This document shows positions 23,601 to 33,815 of a DNA stretch of 54,153 nucleotides, in pieces. The translations under genes were made by a program, and so were the position numbers. Position 1 is the stretch's first letter. Every line of letters starts with the position of its first letter. The notes under the pieces were generated by a model. The model had not been told where the DNA came from, made no database searches, and saw nothing but the letters and a program-made list of their open reading frames with translations. The DNA is from Chara braunii (Eukaryota > Streptophyta > Charophyceae > Charales > Characeae): positions 1,219,615-1,273,767 of the forward strand of contig BFEA01000246.1 of assembly GCA_003427395.1 (NCBI GenBank). The letters are read 5' to 3'.

Positions 23601-23929
23601 CGACACTTCACCCAATACTCTCCTCGACCCTTCGGCAGGGCTTTTTAACCCTGTATGATATATTTTCACACCTCCCGGGCGCGCTGCAGTTGTTGTTGCC
23701 TCGTTTCATCCTGATGAACGAACAAAGAGGGGTTTGACACCGGCGTGGGTTCCTTTGGAGTTAACCCAGATATGGGAGCACTAGTACTAGCACTGAACCG
23801 AGGCTTTCCTTTGTCCGTCGATCCTGAAGAAGGTCTCCTCCTTTCGGATCCGCCACTGCCACCGCCTGCTGCAACGCCACTGCCACCGTCCGCCATTAAA
23901 CAACAATGTGTGGGAGCACTCGCCAACAA
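20643..23929 (-). pseudogene. hAT-superfamily transposase, decayed
   Basis: The likely start is MADGGSGVAAGGG at 23896. A BED-type zinc finger follows (about 23660-23550; VKCRLC, then RAMKHFLK). The DUF659-type hAT region has DIAWVEAMFCAGIAFNFMNF near 23175 and GCTFIMDGSSDRRERPVINF near 22950. The middle domain carries ICTDNAEVNKK and CVVHCCSLFLRDI. The C-terminal dimerisation region shows WWATYGGD and, in a shifted frame, MDFVHSKRRNNLKPETLEKF near 21750. An acidic Glu/Asp/Gln-rich tail runs to about 20643. Family knowledge: hAT transposases cut and paste short inverted-repeat elements and dimerise through this C-terminus. The copy is broken: in-frame stops near 23680, 23656, 23182, 22990, 22567, 22223 and in the tail, and frameshifts near 23250, 21790 and 21290. 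From about 23180 to 21801 one frame survives with only three internal stops, so decay is moderate. Terminal inverted repeats were not found. Confidence 0.85.
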
Positions 23930-23967
23930 ACACCAAACGCAACCCCCCCTGACCCCCCTTTCAACCC

Positions 23968-23998
23968 CTTATAAAAAAAAAAAAAAAAAAAAAAAAAA
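23968..23998. repeat. A-run upstream of the hAT pseudogene
   Basis: About 25 consecutive A residues on the + strand, 75-100 bp upstream of the putative transposase start. Confidence 0.9.
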
Positions 23999-24337
23999 CG
24001 AAGGTGGAATATGGTGGACGTTTGTGCGACACGTGAAGAAAAAGACAAAGAAGGAGCAGGAGAAGAAAAAGATGATGATGATGAAAAATGATTTTTCCCG
24101 TTGGGTTTGCCATCGGTCATGTCCCATCGTGGCATGCCCACGAACTGTTGAAATACAGACCCGAGTTCGATCCCTACCGGGATCAAAAAACGTTTTTGAC
24201 CTTTTCTCGATTTAGGCGTGTCATCCTTGAAAGCGCAGGGCCATGCTGATCTGCGTGCGACAGATCTCAGCCACGCGATCTTGATGATCGCGCGACCGAG
24301 ATCGGTCGCGCCTAGCTACTTGGGCTGCTCCGAAAGG

Positions 24338-24428
24338 AGCTGGCCCAGTGGGATGCGTGGGGCTGGGCTTGATCCCCGAATCTGCAGGTTGAAAGTCAGA
24401 TGGCGGTACCTACTGGGCTAGCTCCTAT
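24338..24428 (-). ncRNA. tRNA-Glu-like sequence (SINE head)
   Basis: On the - strand: acceptor-like GGAGCTA, A-box TAGCCCAGTAGG, anticodon arm with paired ATCTG / CAGAT around a loop containing CTTTCAA (anticodon TTC position, as in tRNA-Glu), and B-box-like GGGGATCAAGCCC. The outer sequences also form an inverted repeat (GAGCTGGCCCAGT against ACTGGGCTAGCTC). It shares the ACTTTCAA anticodon loop with the SINE head at 5798-5870. It is likely a retroposed tRNA relative, not a tRNA gene. Confidence 0.5.
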
Positions 24429-25468
24429 CACGGGAGCTAAGCCCGCAGCTCTTCTATAAGAAGAGTTGCCTCCCTGTAGGCCCACCTGCCATAGCTAAGG
24501 CAGGCTCGGCCTGCCTCACCTCTAGCCGCGTCGCCGTCGAATCGGCGGACGTCCTGCCCCAGCCCTAGTCGCGTATGCGACGGCCCCACGACTAAAAAAA
24601 AATCCTTCCACTTTCTCTCACGCCGTGGTCACATAACTGGCGTGGCCACCTCTTTCCAGCCTACCTAGGTCCTGAATCACGCAGCTTAGCAGTTGTGCGT
24701 CATTTTTTTAGGTAGGGTAAATCTAGCCCTGACATATCCACGCTCGTGCCTTTCTGCGGCCCTGCTATAAATTGCGGGCTGTTTTCATTACCTTCAGACG
24801 ACGCAAACGTCTGAACTAAAGTTTATAAAAGTTTCAATCTCTCGGTCATCGGTTAGTTTGAATGAACTTTCGACAAACGTTAGTCTCGTCAAGTCCTTCA
24901 ATTCAACAAAAGAGTTGAACAACGTCCGATGTTGAAAATCCCCAGCAAATACCCTTGTCAGGGTATTTGCCCCGACAACGGTACCCTAAAACTTATTTTA
25001 TAAACGGACTATGTTATATTCGTATACCACATATGTATGTTTTTGGGGGGTTAAAACGATAGTTGGTATCTCTAACCAACAATCTTTATTATCCTCTTAT
25101 AATGGAAAATGCAATATATAGCGATTGTAAGATATATGATGACATTGAAAAAAGACTAACGAGAAAAAAAATGTCAAATATAAGATGACGTATGGGGGTT
25201 AAATCGTAACACAAGCATAACTGATATTTACCTATAGCCTCATACAATTATGTACACAGGTTATTCAAAGTCGACAACCATAGTATTGTGACCTCGATTT
25301 TCATCCATTCATTTAATATACTTCATTTGCATGAGGAAAACAGAAGTGTAGCAATTTGCGAGATATAAGATAACGTGGGATAGAGTCACAAAGCAATGAC
25401 AAACATTTACCCAACTATGTCCAACATTTGCTCATGTTGAATACAACAGTCTCATGACATAGCACAAC

Positions 25469-25473
<5 letters not shown>
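24429..25473. other. No gene seen
   Basis: It contains the third copy of the CAAATACCCTTG palindrome (24945-24970) and TATAAA-like words (24768 and 24825), but no coding region was recognised nearby. Confidence 0.35.
24945..24970. repeat. Perfect-looking palindrome GCAAATACCCTTG / CAGGGTATTTGC, copy 3
   Basis: The two arms GCAAATACCCT and AGGGTATTTGC are exact inverted repeats around a 4-nt centre. Related copies lie at 6500 and 6829. Confidence 0.65.

Positions 25474-25548
<75 letters not shown>
25474..25548. repeat. (GA)n microsatellite
   Basis: About 37 perfect GA units. Confidence 0.97.
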
Positions 25549-25552
<4 letters not shown>

Positions 25553-25914
25553 GGAGGAAGGAAAGGCCACGACTTTGTGAAAAAAGTAGGAGGAGAGATA
25601 TGGGGGTAGTGGGCAGGAACGAGGAAGACGAGAAGTCCATGACTCAGTGGAGATGAGCAGAAAGCGAGATATCGAGGTAGGGCGGGAGGGAGGAAGACGG
25701 GGAGAGGGGACAATAAAAGAGAATGAGAATGTGAAAGATGATGATGATGATGAGAATGGGAACGCAAAAGATGATGGAGATTGGAGAAGAAAAGAGTACT
25801 CATCTAACGAGGATGAAGCTGGAGACGCAGGGACTGCTGAGACTCCTACTATGGATAAAGTGCAGAAGATTCTTGGGATGAGGAGGCAGAGTGGGAAAGA
25901 AAACGAAATATCAA

Positions 25915-26400
25915 ATATTCATGCCCAAGGCCATGTTGCGGCCATCAAATATTCATGCCCAAGGTCATGTTGCGGGCTATCAGTGGCATATTATTTCAGG
26001 CCCACCCTCAACCCCCATGCAGCCCGAAGAACAACCACGATACAAATCCAACAGCTACGGGTCCTAAGTCGTTCACTACCCCTCTAAACCTGCCTTGGCG
26101 CCCTCGCCCGAACCCGAAAATAGACGATCCTTTAGGGCTGCTAATGAAAACCGCTGCTATACGTCCGCAGCCATCGGCCGTGCGGGGGTTGAGGGTGGGC
26201 CGCCCTCAACCCCCATGCCCTCAACCCCCATGCCCTCAACCCCCATGCAGCCAAGGCCATGTTGCGGGCATCAAATATTCATGCCCAAGGTCATGTTGCG
26301 GGCTATCAACCCCCATGCAGTCCTAAGGCATATTATTTCAGGCCCACCCTCAACCCCCATGCAGCCCGAAGAGCAACCACGATCCAAATCCTTTTTCATA
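25915..26400. repeat. Complex tandem repeat built on CATGCCCAAGG and CCCTCAACCCCCATGC
   Basis: AAATATTCATGCCCAAGGYC followed by ATGTTGCGGGC occurs at about 25913, 25948 and 26274. CCTCAACCCCCATGC occurs repeatedly between 26000 and 26360. A block from GCATATTATTTCAGGCCCAC to GAACAACCACGAT is duplicated about 340 bp apart (25988 and 26330). Confidence 0.8.
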
Positions 26401-26944
26401 TCTGGCCGCCGATCTTCAGACAGAATCGACGGCCAGTAGTGAGAAGTGCGAGCCAGTGGGAGCAGTTCAGGCGGTTGAGATATCCACGAGTGCAACAGCA
26501 AAGCAAGTACCGTGAACTTTCAGGGCTCGCGAGGGCGGGGCGACCTGCCTCTTCCGTGGTTCATCTACAGGAGGCATCTTGCGCCGCCACGTAGGCTTTG
26601 GCTTTCTTTTGTTGTTTGCCCCCCGTCTTTGGACCAGTCTTCCTCTTTTCGGAAGGTCGTCTGCCTGCGCGTGCACTTTTCTAGCTTTTTTTCTGTCCGT
26701 TTTTTTCCCTCTCTTTGTATTTGTACTGGATATTTGATTCGACCTTGGATTCCTGTTTGGCGGAGAAGTCTCAATTTGCCGGAGATTCTTCGTTTTGGAC
26801 CGTAGGTTACAGGGATCGACGGCCTGAAACGCAGAATCCATGAAACTGGAACCTTTGCTTCTGGTAATCCCGTCCTCTCACACAGCAGGTCTTTCCCTTT
26901 TGGCGTGGTTATAAGTTTATATCCTCGTGTCGCAGAAGTTAGTA
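26401..26944. other. No gene seen
   Basis: Upstream intergenic sequence of the pyruvate kinase gene. ORFs are short and unrecognised. Confidence 0.35.
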
Positions 26945-27105
26945 TTGGGGATGTATCAGTCGGGACACTATTTACCAGGCTTTCGGATGTGTGTATGGCA
27001 TCGGGACACTACTATGCTTGCGGATGTATGAATGGGATAGTGACACTACTTGCGGATGTATGGATGGGATCGGGACACTACTATGCTTGCGTATGTATGG
27101 ATCTG
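26945..27105. repeat. Minisatellite, about 50-bp unit
   Basis: Copies share GATGTATGRATGGGATCGGG and ACACTACTATGCTTGCG, with about three diverged units. Confidence 0.75.
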
Positions 27106-27107
27106 TA

Positions 27108-27231
27108 CAGACACACATACACACATACACACGCTGACACGCAGACACGCAGACAAACACACACATGTACACAGAGAGAGCGAGAGCGAGAGAGAGAGAG
27201 AGAGACGCACACACACACACGCACACACAGG

Positions 27232-27303
<72 letters not shown>

Positions 27304-27326
27304 GGAGAGAGAGAGAGAGGCGGGTC
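27108..27326. repeat. Compound (AC)n / (GA)n microsatellite
   Basis: CA-rich runs (27110-27170 and 27207-27235) alternate with GA-rich runs (27172-27206 and 27236-27299), ending about 300 bp upstream of the pyruvate kinase start. Confidence 0.93.
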
Positions 27327-27442
27327 GGCGTCCACCAGTTGCGACCCTAACCCTCAGCGCAGGCGGAGACGGATCTCTACGGAGCGCGGTGAGCGACTAG
27401 GTAGGCAGGAAGAGAGTTGTGCGGCGCTTTAGCTTTTGGTGC

Positions 27443-27456
27443 TGTATATTGTATAT
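27443..27456 (+). promoter_or_regulatory. Possible TATA element of the pyruvate kinase gene
   Basis: TGTATATTGTATATG lies about 170 bp upstream of the chosen ATG at 27627, in otherwise GC-rich sequence. The position is plausible for a promoter with a moderate 5' UTR; no transcript evidence is available. Confidence 0.35.
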
Positions 27457-27626
27457 GCCCGGCGTGACGACAAAAAAAGGTCCCGAAAGTGTATACTGTA
27501 GGTGGAGCCGCATTGGGGGACCGACCAGGTTGACTGCGTACCGGTAATCGCCGCAAGTGGGCGCGGCGGAGGACCGTTGGTAGCTCAGGGCCGAAGCCTG
27601 TGAGAGACGTTGCAGCGGCGGCGGAT

Positions 27627-28583
27627 ATGGCGGCCATGGCGGCGCAGGCGGGGCGTATGCACGTGCTGTCTCCGTCTATGGCTGCGGGAACAGAATGCAG
27701 CCCACCATCTCTAAGAGAGCGGAATCTGGCCACGGTGTGTGGCCAGGGGTCGTCATGGGTGGCCACGTCAGCAGCTTGCACCGCTCAGCAGCGGCGTTTT
27801 CATCGTTCCCCAGCTTTCTGTGGCAACTGCGTCGCGTCGCCGGATGCCCTCGCGCACAGGTCGACGGCGACCGTGAGCGCGCGCTTGGTGCGCGACGAGC
27901 ATGGGGCGTACGTGCAGCAGCAGCCGTCTTCTTCCTGCATGGTATTCTGTGCAGGAGCGAAAGACGGAGGGCGAAAGGTTGCTTCTTCACGGCGATGGCC
28001 AGGAGAGGACAGTCTGTGGTCTTCTTCTTCTCTCTCTTCCTCCTCCTCCTCTTCCTCCTTTTCACGGATTGGTGTCGTGCGAGCCGCGGCAACTAAGCTT
28101 TCGATGATGGGAAGTGGTGGTAAACAGGATGATGAGGAAAGGAAAGTAATTAGCACATTGGCGGCGGAGGAGGAGAAGCCGCTGACGAAGAAGAAAGGAG
28201 AGAGACGCCGCGCCACTACCAAGGCGACAGCCACAGATATGGAGGCAACAAAGCCGGTGGAAGAAGAGGCGCCCAAAGAGGCGGAGGGAAAGGTGACGTC
28301 ATTGACCATGGACGATGTGAAGGCGGCAGAGCGGGGGATGGACAAGCGGCCACATGTGCCGCTTTCCAGCACCTTTCAGCGGAAGACCAAAATCGTTTGC
28401 ACGATCGGGCCAACAAGTAACAGCAGAGAAATGATCTGGCAATTGGTCGATGCGGGGATGAATGTGGCGCGACTCAATATGTCTCACGGAGAGCATCAGT
28501 GGCACAGGGCAGTGGTCGATCTCATCAAGGAGTATAACGCGCAACCTGGCGTTGACAACGTAGCCATCATGCTGGACACGAAG
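27627..28583 (+). CDS. PKP: Pyruvate kinase exon 1
   Basis: It encodes residues 1-319: transit peptide with a Ser run ([15 protein letters not shown] near 132-146) ending near VVRAAATK, acidic/basic linker, and the first barrel strands through MLDTK. The donor AAG|GTGCGC at 28583/28584 is in phase 0. The reading frame stays open to 29207 past the donor, but that sequence does not match the family. Confidence 0.92.
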
Positions 28584-31500
28584 GTGCGCGCTTCCATCTC
28601 CGAGATGTTCCAACTACTCTTTGTTCATCTATGGAGTCTGTTGTGCCCTTACCTGTACAGTCTGTGGGTCGGTCTATTACACCCTTGCCCTTACACGTTT
28701 TGTGGTCCGACCTGCCCCTCCTCTTGCAAAAGGGGGGGCCTGAAAAAGGCCTCTCTCTGGTCGTCCTGTCCTGCGATTGCACCGGTCCGGCCTTGGTTGT
28801 CGCGTGGATTTGCCACGTGTTCGCCACGTGGTTTGTCCCCGTTGTCGTGCCTGCTTGCGTGGTTTCCCACGTGTTCGCCACGTGGTTGCCACGTTGTTCG
28901 CAGCTGTGCGCACGGTTATCACAAGGTGCCGTTGACTGTTTTTTGTGTCCCTCACAGACATCTCGATTGCGTTTGGTTTGCGCATGTATCCCCCTCACCA
29001 TCACTCGATCTTATGTCACTCTTCTACGTGAACTTTCTTCGCCTTCTTCTCTGCTTCTTCTCAGCTGCTTCTCTTTTGCCGGTACCATGGGGACATTTCC
29101 AACGTTTTGCTGTGAGCAGCCATCGCTTCTTTGTTCGCTCTTACACTACCTCCTCCTCCTCCTCCTCCTCCTCCTTCTTCTTCTTTTTTGTTGAAAGATT
29201 ATCTTGAACACCCGACTGTGGTGGATGCCCTTCTGTTGCGGCACGGGTGTTGTCTTTCATCAGGCAAAATGCATGGGCATGCTCGGTCGCCGCAGCCAAT
29301 GCAACTGTTGTGTTTTTTTCGTCGCAGCGAAGGCATCTGTAGCGTTTTTTTCGCTGCCGCGAAGGCGTCTGTGGCGCACGTGTCGTAAATTCTAGTATTT
29401 AGTAGTAGAAAAGAGAAGATGTATTTATGGGGCGCTGGACCCGTTTTCCAGCAGGTGACGCTCCCCACCAATAGGAGCACTTTTATTTAAAAAAAAAAAA
29501 AAAAAGAACGATTGTGGGAAGTAAGCGGAAGCGGACGAGAATGGGAGAGTAGCAGTCAAAGTTGAGATCTGTTAGCTCAGTGGGTGTACGATCTGGATTA
29601 AAACGAGAAACATCTGCACACGGAGGTCTGTTGGTCCCGCAACATGGAAGTGAATTAAGACTTTAGAAACATTAAACTGAATTAAAAAAAAACTAGAAAC
29701 TCAGTGGGCCGATAATATCCTACGGCTGTCGTCGTTTTGTTGTCAATGAAGGTCAAAAATAGTAGACTCACATGAGGTAGTGGGTGGAAAAAAAAAGAAA
29801 AAAAGTTACGAATACGGCCAGGTTCATACGTCAGGAGCAGGCGGCCGAGGCAGTAGATAAAAGAAGAGGAAGGAGGAGTTAAAAAAAGTAAATCAATAAT
29901 GAGTGAGGATATCCTTTCGGGACATCCGTTAGTCTTTCGGGCCATCCATGAGAATTGGAACGATCCAGTCTTTCGGTCGGGACATCCGTGAAAATTGGAA
30001 CGATACACAGAAGATTAGCGCGGCCCCTGCGCATTTAAAAAAACATAAGAAAAAAGTGGCTCTGAAGCATGGAGGACAAACACGAGGAATATCAGCGCGG
30101 AATCTGCAGACAAGTGAAAGTTGCAGACACAGAGAAAAAAAGGAAAAAGGGCGCAAGGAGACAAACAAGCGGGGGAAAAAAAACACGGTCGAAGAGGATG
30201 GAGGGAAGTCGTAGATGCGGCGAAATCCACAGAAGAAAAGACTGCCAGCACCACAGAAGATTTTTCCTTTGAAAGTTTTGTATGTTTGTCGTCTACAGAG
30301 AGGCGTTGTTGAGTTGGTCACTGACGATCAAATTGAGTAGAGAGGGAATTAAAAGGCGCAACTGAGTCCCAAAAAAGTGGAGGTCCTTCGGGACATCCGT
30401 TAAAATTGGAACGATACAGAGAATGAAGATTAGCATGGCCCAATACAATACCTTTCTCGGCCTTTTGGCTAAGATCAAGTGTAGTATCTGTNNNNNNNNN
30501 NNNNNNNNNNNNNNNNAAGATTAGCATGGCCCCTGCGCGCGCAAGGATGACACGCATAAATCGAGAAATGGTCAAAAAAAGTGGAGAAAGGCTAAGTACA
30601 AAGAAGGAAGCCCGAAAGGCAAAAAAACTGAGGTCGAAATAAAACGACCACTAGGAAATTAAGGACTCCCCACGACCCCGTGTGTGGCATACTTAGGGTT
30701 CACCGACTGAGAAAGTCGGCTTGTCCCTCCTGGCTGGTCGTTGAAGTTGCATGGGTCTTTCCGGCCCACGCCAGGTGTTAGGAGCTTGGGTGCTTCTCGC
30801 CGCACAGAGCAGAGTTAGGTCGTCATAGACGTATAACCGTAGGATAGTCACGGCCTACAGTCTTCCCCCGAATACAAAGCACGGTCATTATAGCTGTATT
30901 TGAGGCATCTTTCAGTCTAGATACAGCTGTAATGACCGTACGTTGTCTTCAGGGGAAGACTGTAGTTAGCAGATTAAAACCACCAGTACTTTTAAAGGCG
31001 TGCCCATGAACAAGCCACAACAATTTTATTAGGAAACGTACGGGCCACTACAGGAGCGTCCAAATTCATCCGACTAGAAACGTTTCTACTCTATTTTTGT
31101 CTTTTTTTTTCCTTCAATGGCCGAAAGCTGGGTCAAGTACTGGTGGTTTAAGGTTCGTCTCTCAACTGGAATAGATGTGATCCGTGAGTACCGATGGTTC
31201 TGCAAAGTAGGTAGGGTCTGGTAGTCCCATAACCCCTAGGATCGTCTCCTTGGCCTCGGGTATAGTAGGTAGTGTGAGGTTTGAAAATGATGAGAGAAGA
31301 AAATAAAATAATTAAAAAAAAGGAAAAGAGAACGACCAATATCCGTGAGTACCGATGGTTCTGCAAAGTAGGTAGGGTCTGGTAGTCCCATAACCCTTAG
31401 GATCGTCTCCTTGGCCTCGGGTATAGTAGGTAGTGTGAGGTTTGAAAATGATGAGAGAAGAAAATAAAATAATAAAAAAAAAGGAAAAGAGAACGATCAA

Positions 31501-33777
31501 TAAGACAGAGAAAAGGAAGACGAGAAAACGGCCACTTCGAAAAAGAAAAGGAGGATAATGAGACAATGGCAACTTGATTGACACGTGTAATTGCACGTGT
31601 TTATGGATTGGAACAATATTCAAGCGATTGAGAAATGGTCAATTTTTTTTTTCCAGTGGTGTTAGAAAGGAATGACACTGAATATAAAAAAAAGAGTGTA
31701 GGAGGAATTGGGGTTTTGGGTTAAAGATTTTTTTTTTTTTTTGGTCGAACTTACCGGGTTTATTTTTTTGTAAATGCTGGTGGTGGTGGTGGGCAATGCA
31801 GTTTGTTCTCCACAAACTGAAGGAGTTTTGTTGTGTGTTTTGTCTGCACCCGGAGTGTGTTATGCGTTTTTTTTTTTAATTTTGTCTGCGCGCAAAGACG
31901 TAAGTGGGCCTCGCGCTCCACTACTCACCACATGAACAAAAGACGAAAAATGTAATGGCGGAGTACACTTCCGTGTTTTTTTTTTTTTTTTTTTTTTTTT
32001 TTTTCCTAGCGGATGATTTAGTCTTATTTTGTACATTTAGTGAAGTAGTGGAGCGAGGCCCAGTGTAGAAAATTTATAAGACTCTGAGTGCAAGAAAATG
32101 TGCAGCAGCTGGCACCCTTCTGATAGTATATTTTATTATGAAATAACTTCCGTCTTCCCCCGAATACAACACACCCCGATCAAATATATAGAGGAGCTTA
32201 ATTTCCAGGGGACAACACACCTCGATCACGAATGTGTAGAGGAGCTTAATTTCCAGGGGGTCCCATAGCATCATGATGAGGGTTCGTTGTTTTCGGGGGA
32301 AGACTTCACAGAGTTGCTACTAACAATAGGAGATGTACGGAACCGGCAATCGATTGTGAAAATCAGTAGTTCCGTTTTCCCGCGAATAGAGCGCACGGTT
32401 ATTCTCGCTTACGTGGACCGACAGTCGACCGCTCAAAAGGTACTGCTGGGATACCAAAGCAGGCAGGCACTGCTGCCGCGTACACGGTATGGCACGGCAA
32501 TCGAACTGTTGTAAGGTTTTGAGGGTGTCAGGGAGTCTTTTTTTTTTTTCTTTTTTTTTTTTGGTCAGGTAGTGTTAACCTAGTCTGGATCTTCCCTTGT
32601 AGGGCCATCGATTAATTGATCTCTGCAGCCCGGGAAAGTGACTAAATCCACTTTCATTTCGTACGTTGCGTTGTGCCAAGCAGCACGTGAGGAGAAATGA
32701 GGATGGAGGAGAGGTGGACATGAAGGGAGGGCGGAGGAGGGTCTGGAAAGAGTGACGAAATCCACGTTTATACATCGTGTGTGGCCAAGCAGCAGCAGGC
32801 GAAGAGAAGAATGGAATGATTGAATGATGACTAGAAGAATGGAATGGTTGAATGATGACTGAGTACCAGCGAATTACCAGAAACTTACGAATTCGATGAT
32901 CGAGTATACCTGCTGGATTGGCAGGGCAGCGGTCCGGAGAAGCATCTGGTGATTGATTAACTGGCTGCGTGGTTTTCTGTGGGATTGGCTGAAGACTGGG
33001 TTAGTGATCGGCTGGGTGGTAGGTTGTCAAGCGAAGAGACTTGCCGTTGTAGACCGACGTGGCAAGATTAGCGGACGTGTCAGATTCTGGTACGACTGCA
33101 ATATGTCTACGTGTACTACCGTCACAACGCACCCGCATTATGAATGGATACAAGGTATTATTCCGGTCCGATAGAGTCATAATGAGGGTGCGTTGTGCTC
33201 GGGTGAAGACGGTAGTTGTGACTTGGATGCCTGTTTACACGGTCTGACTGTTTACACGGTCTGACTGTCCTGGCAGATGGGCGGACGTTTGTGTGTGACG
33301 GCTTGTCAACTTGGTCGACCTGCATGTGCGACTTCATGTGAATGCATGAGAAACCTCGCTGATACGTACTTCGATTTCCAGCTAGCCATCCCATAGAGGC
33401 TGGTTCACACTTCGTGATCGTGCTAGTACCTATGCGCGATCGTTTTCCCGATCTCTTCACCAGAGTGCTGAACTTCCTCATGTGATAAGAGGCGAGCCTT
33501 TAATCAGATACTTCCGTTGTGCTCGGGCTTCCACGTGACATACGACATATAGATAGATAAATAGATAGATAGATATAGATAGATAGATAGATAGATAGAT
33601 ATAGATAGATAGATAGCAGATGCCACGTGGCATACAACCGCAAGATCGATAGATCAATAGGTCGATGAATGGATTGATGGATAGTAGCTGCGACGTCGTT
33701 ACGACCTCGGGATTGATGGGTCAATTTCGATCGATCGATCGATCGATGGGATGGATCTATCGATCTATCGACAGAGT

Positions 33778-33815
<38 letters not shown>

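Noticed and set aside
27600-27626. Upstream GTG start for pyruvate kinase
   Set aside because: Nuclear plant genes start at ATG; two in-frame ATGs with G at +4 follow at 27627 and 27636.
28584-29207. Open reading frame continuing past exon 1
   Set aside because: It follows a good GTGCGC donor, loses all similarity to pyruvate kinase, and the family sequence resumes in phase at 41428.
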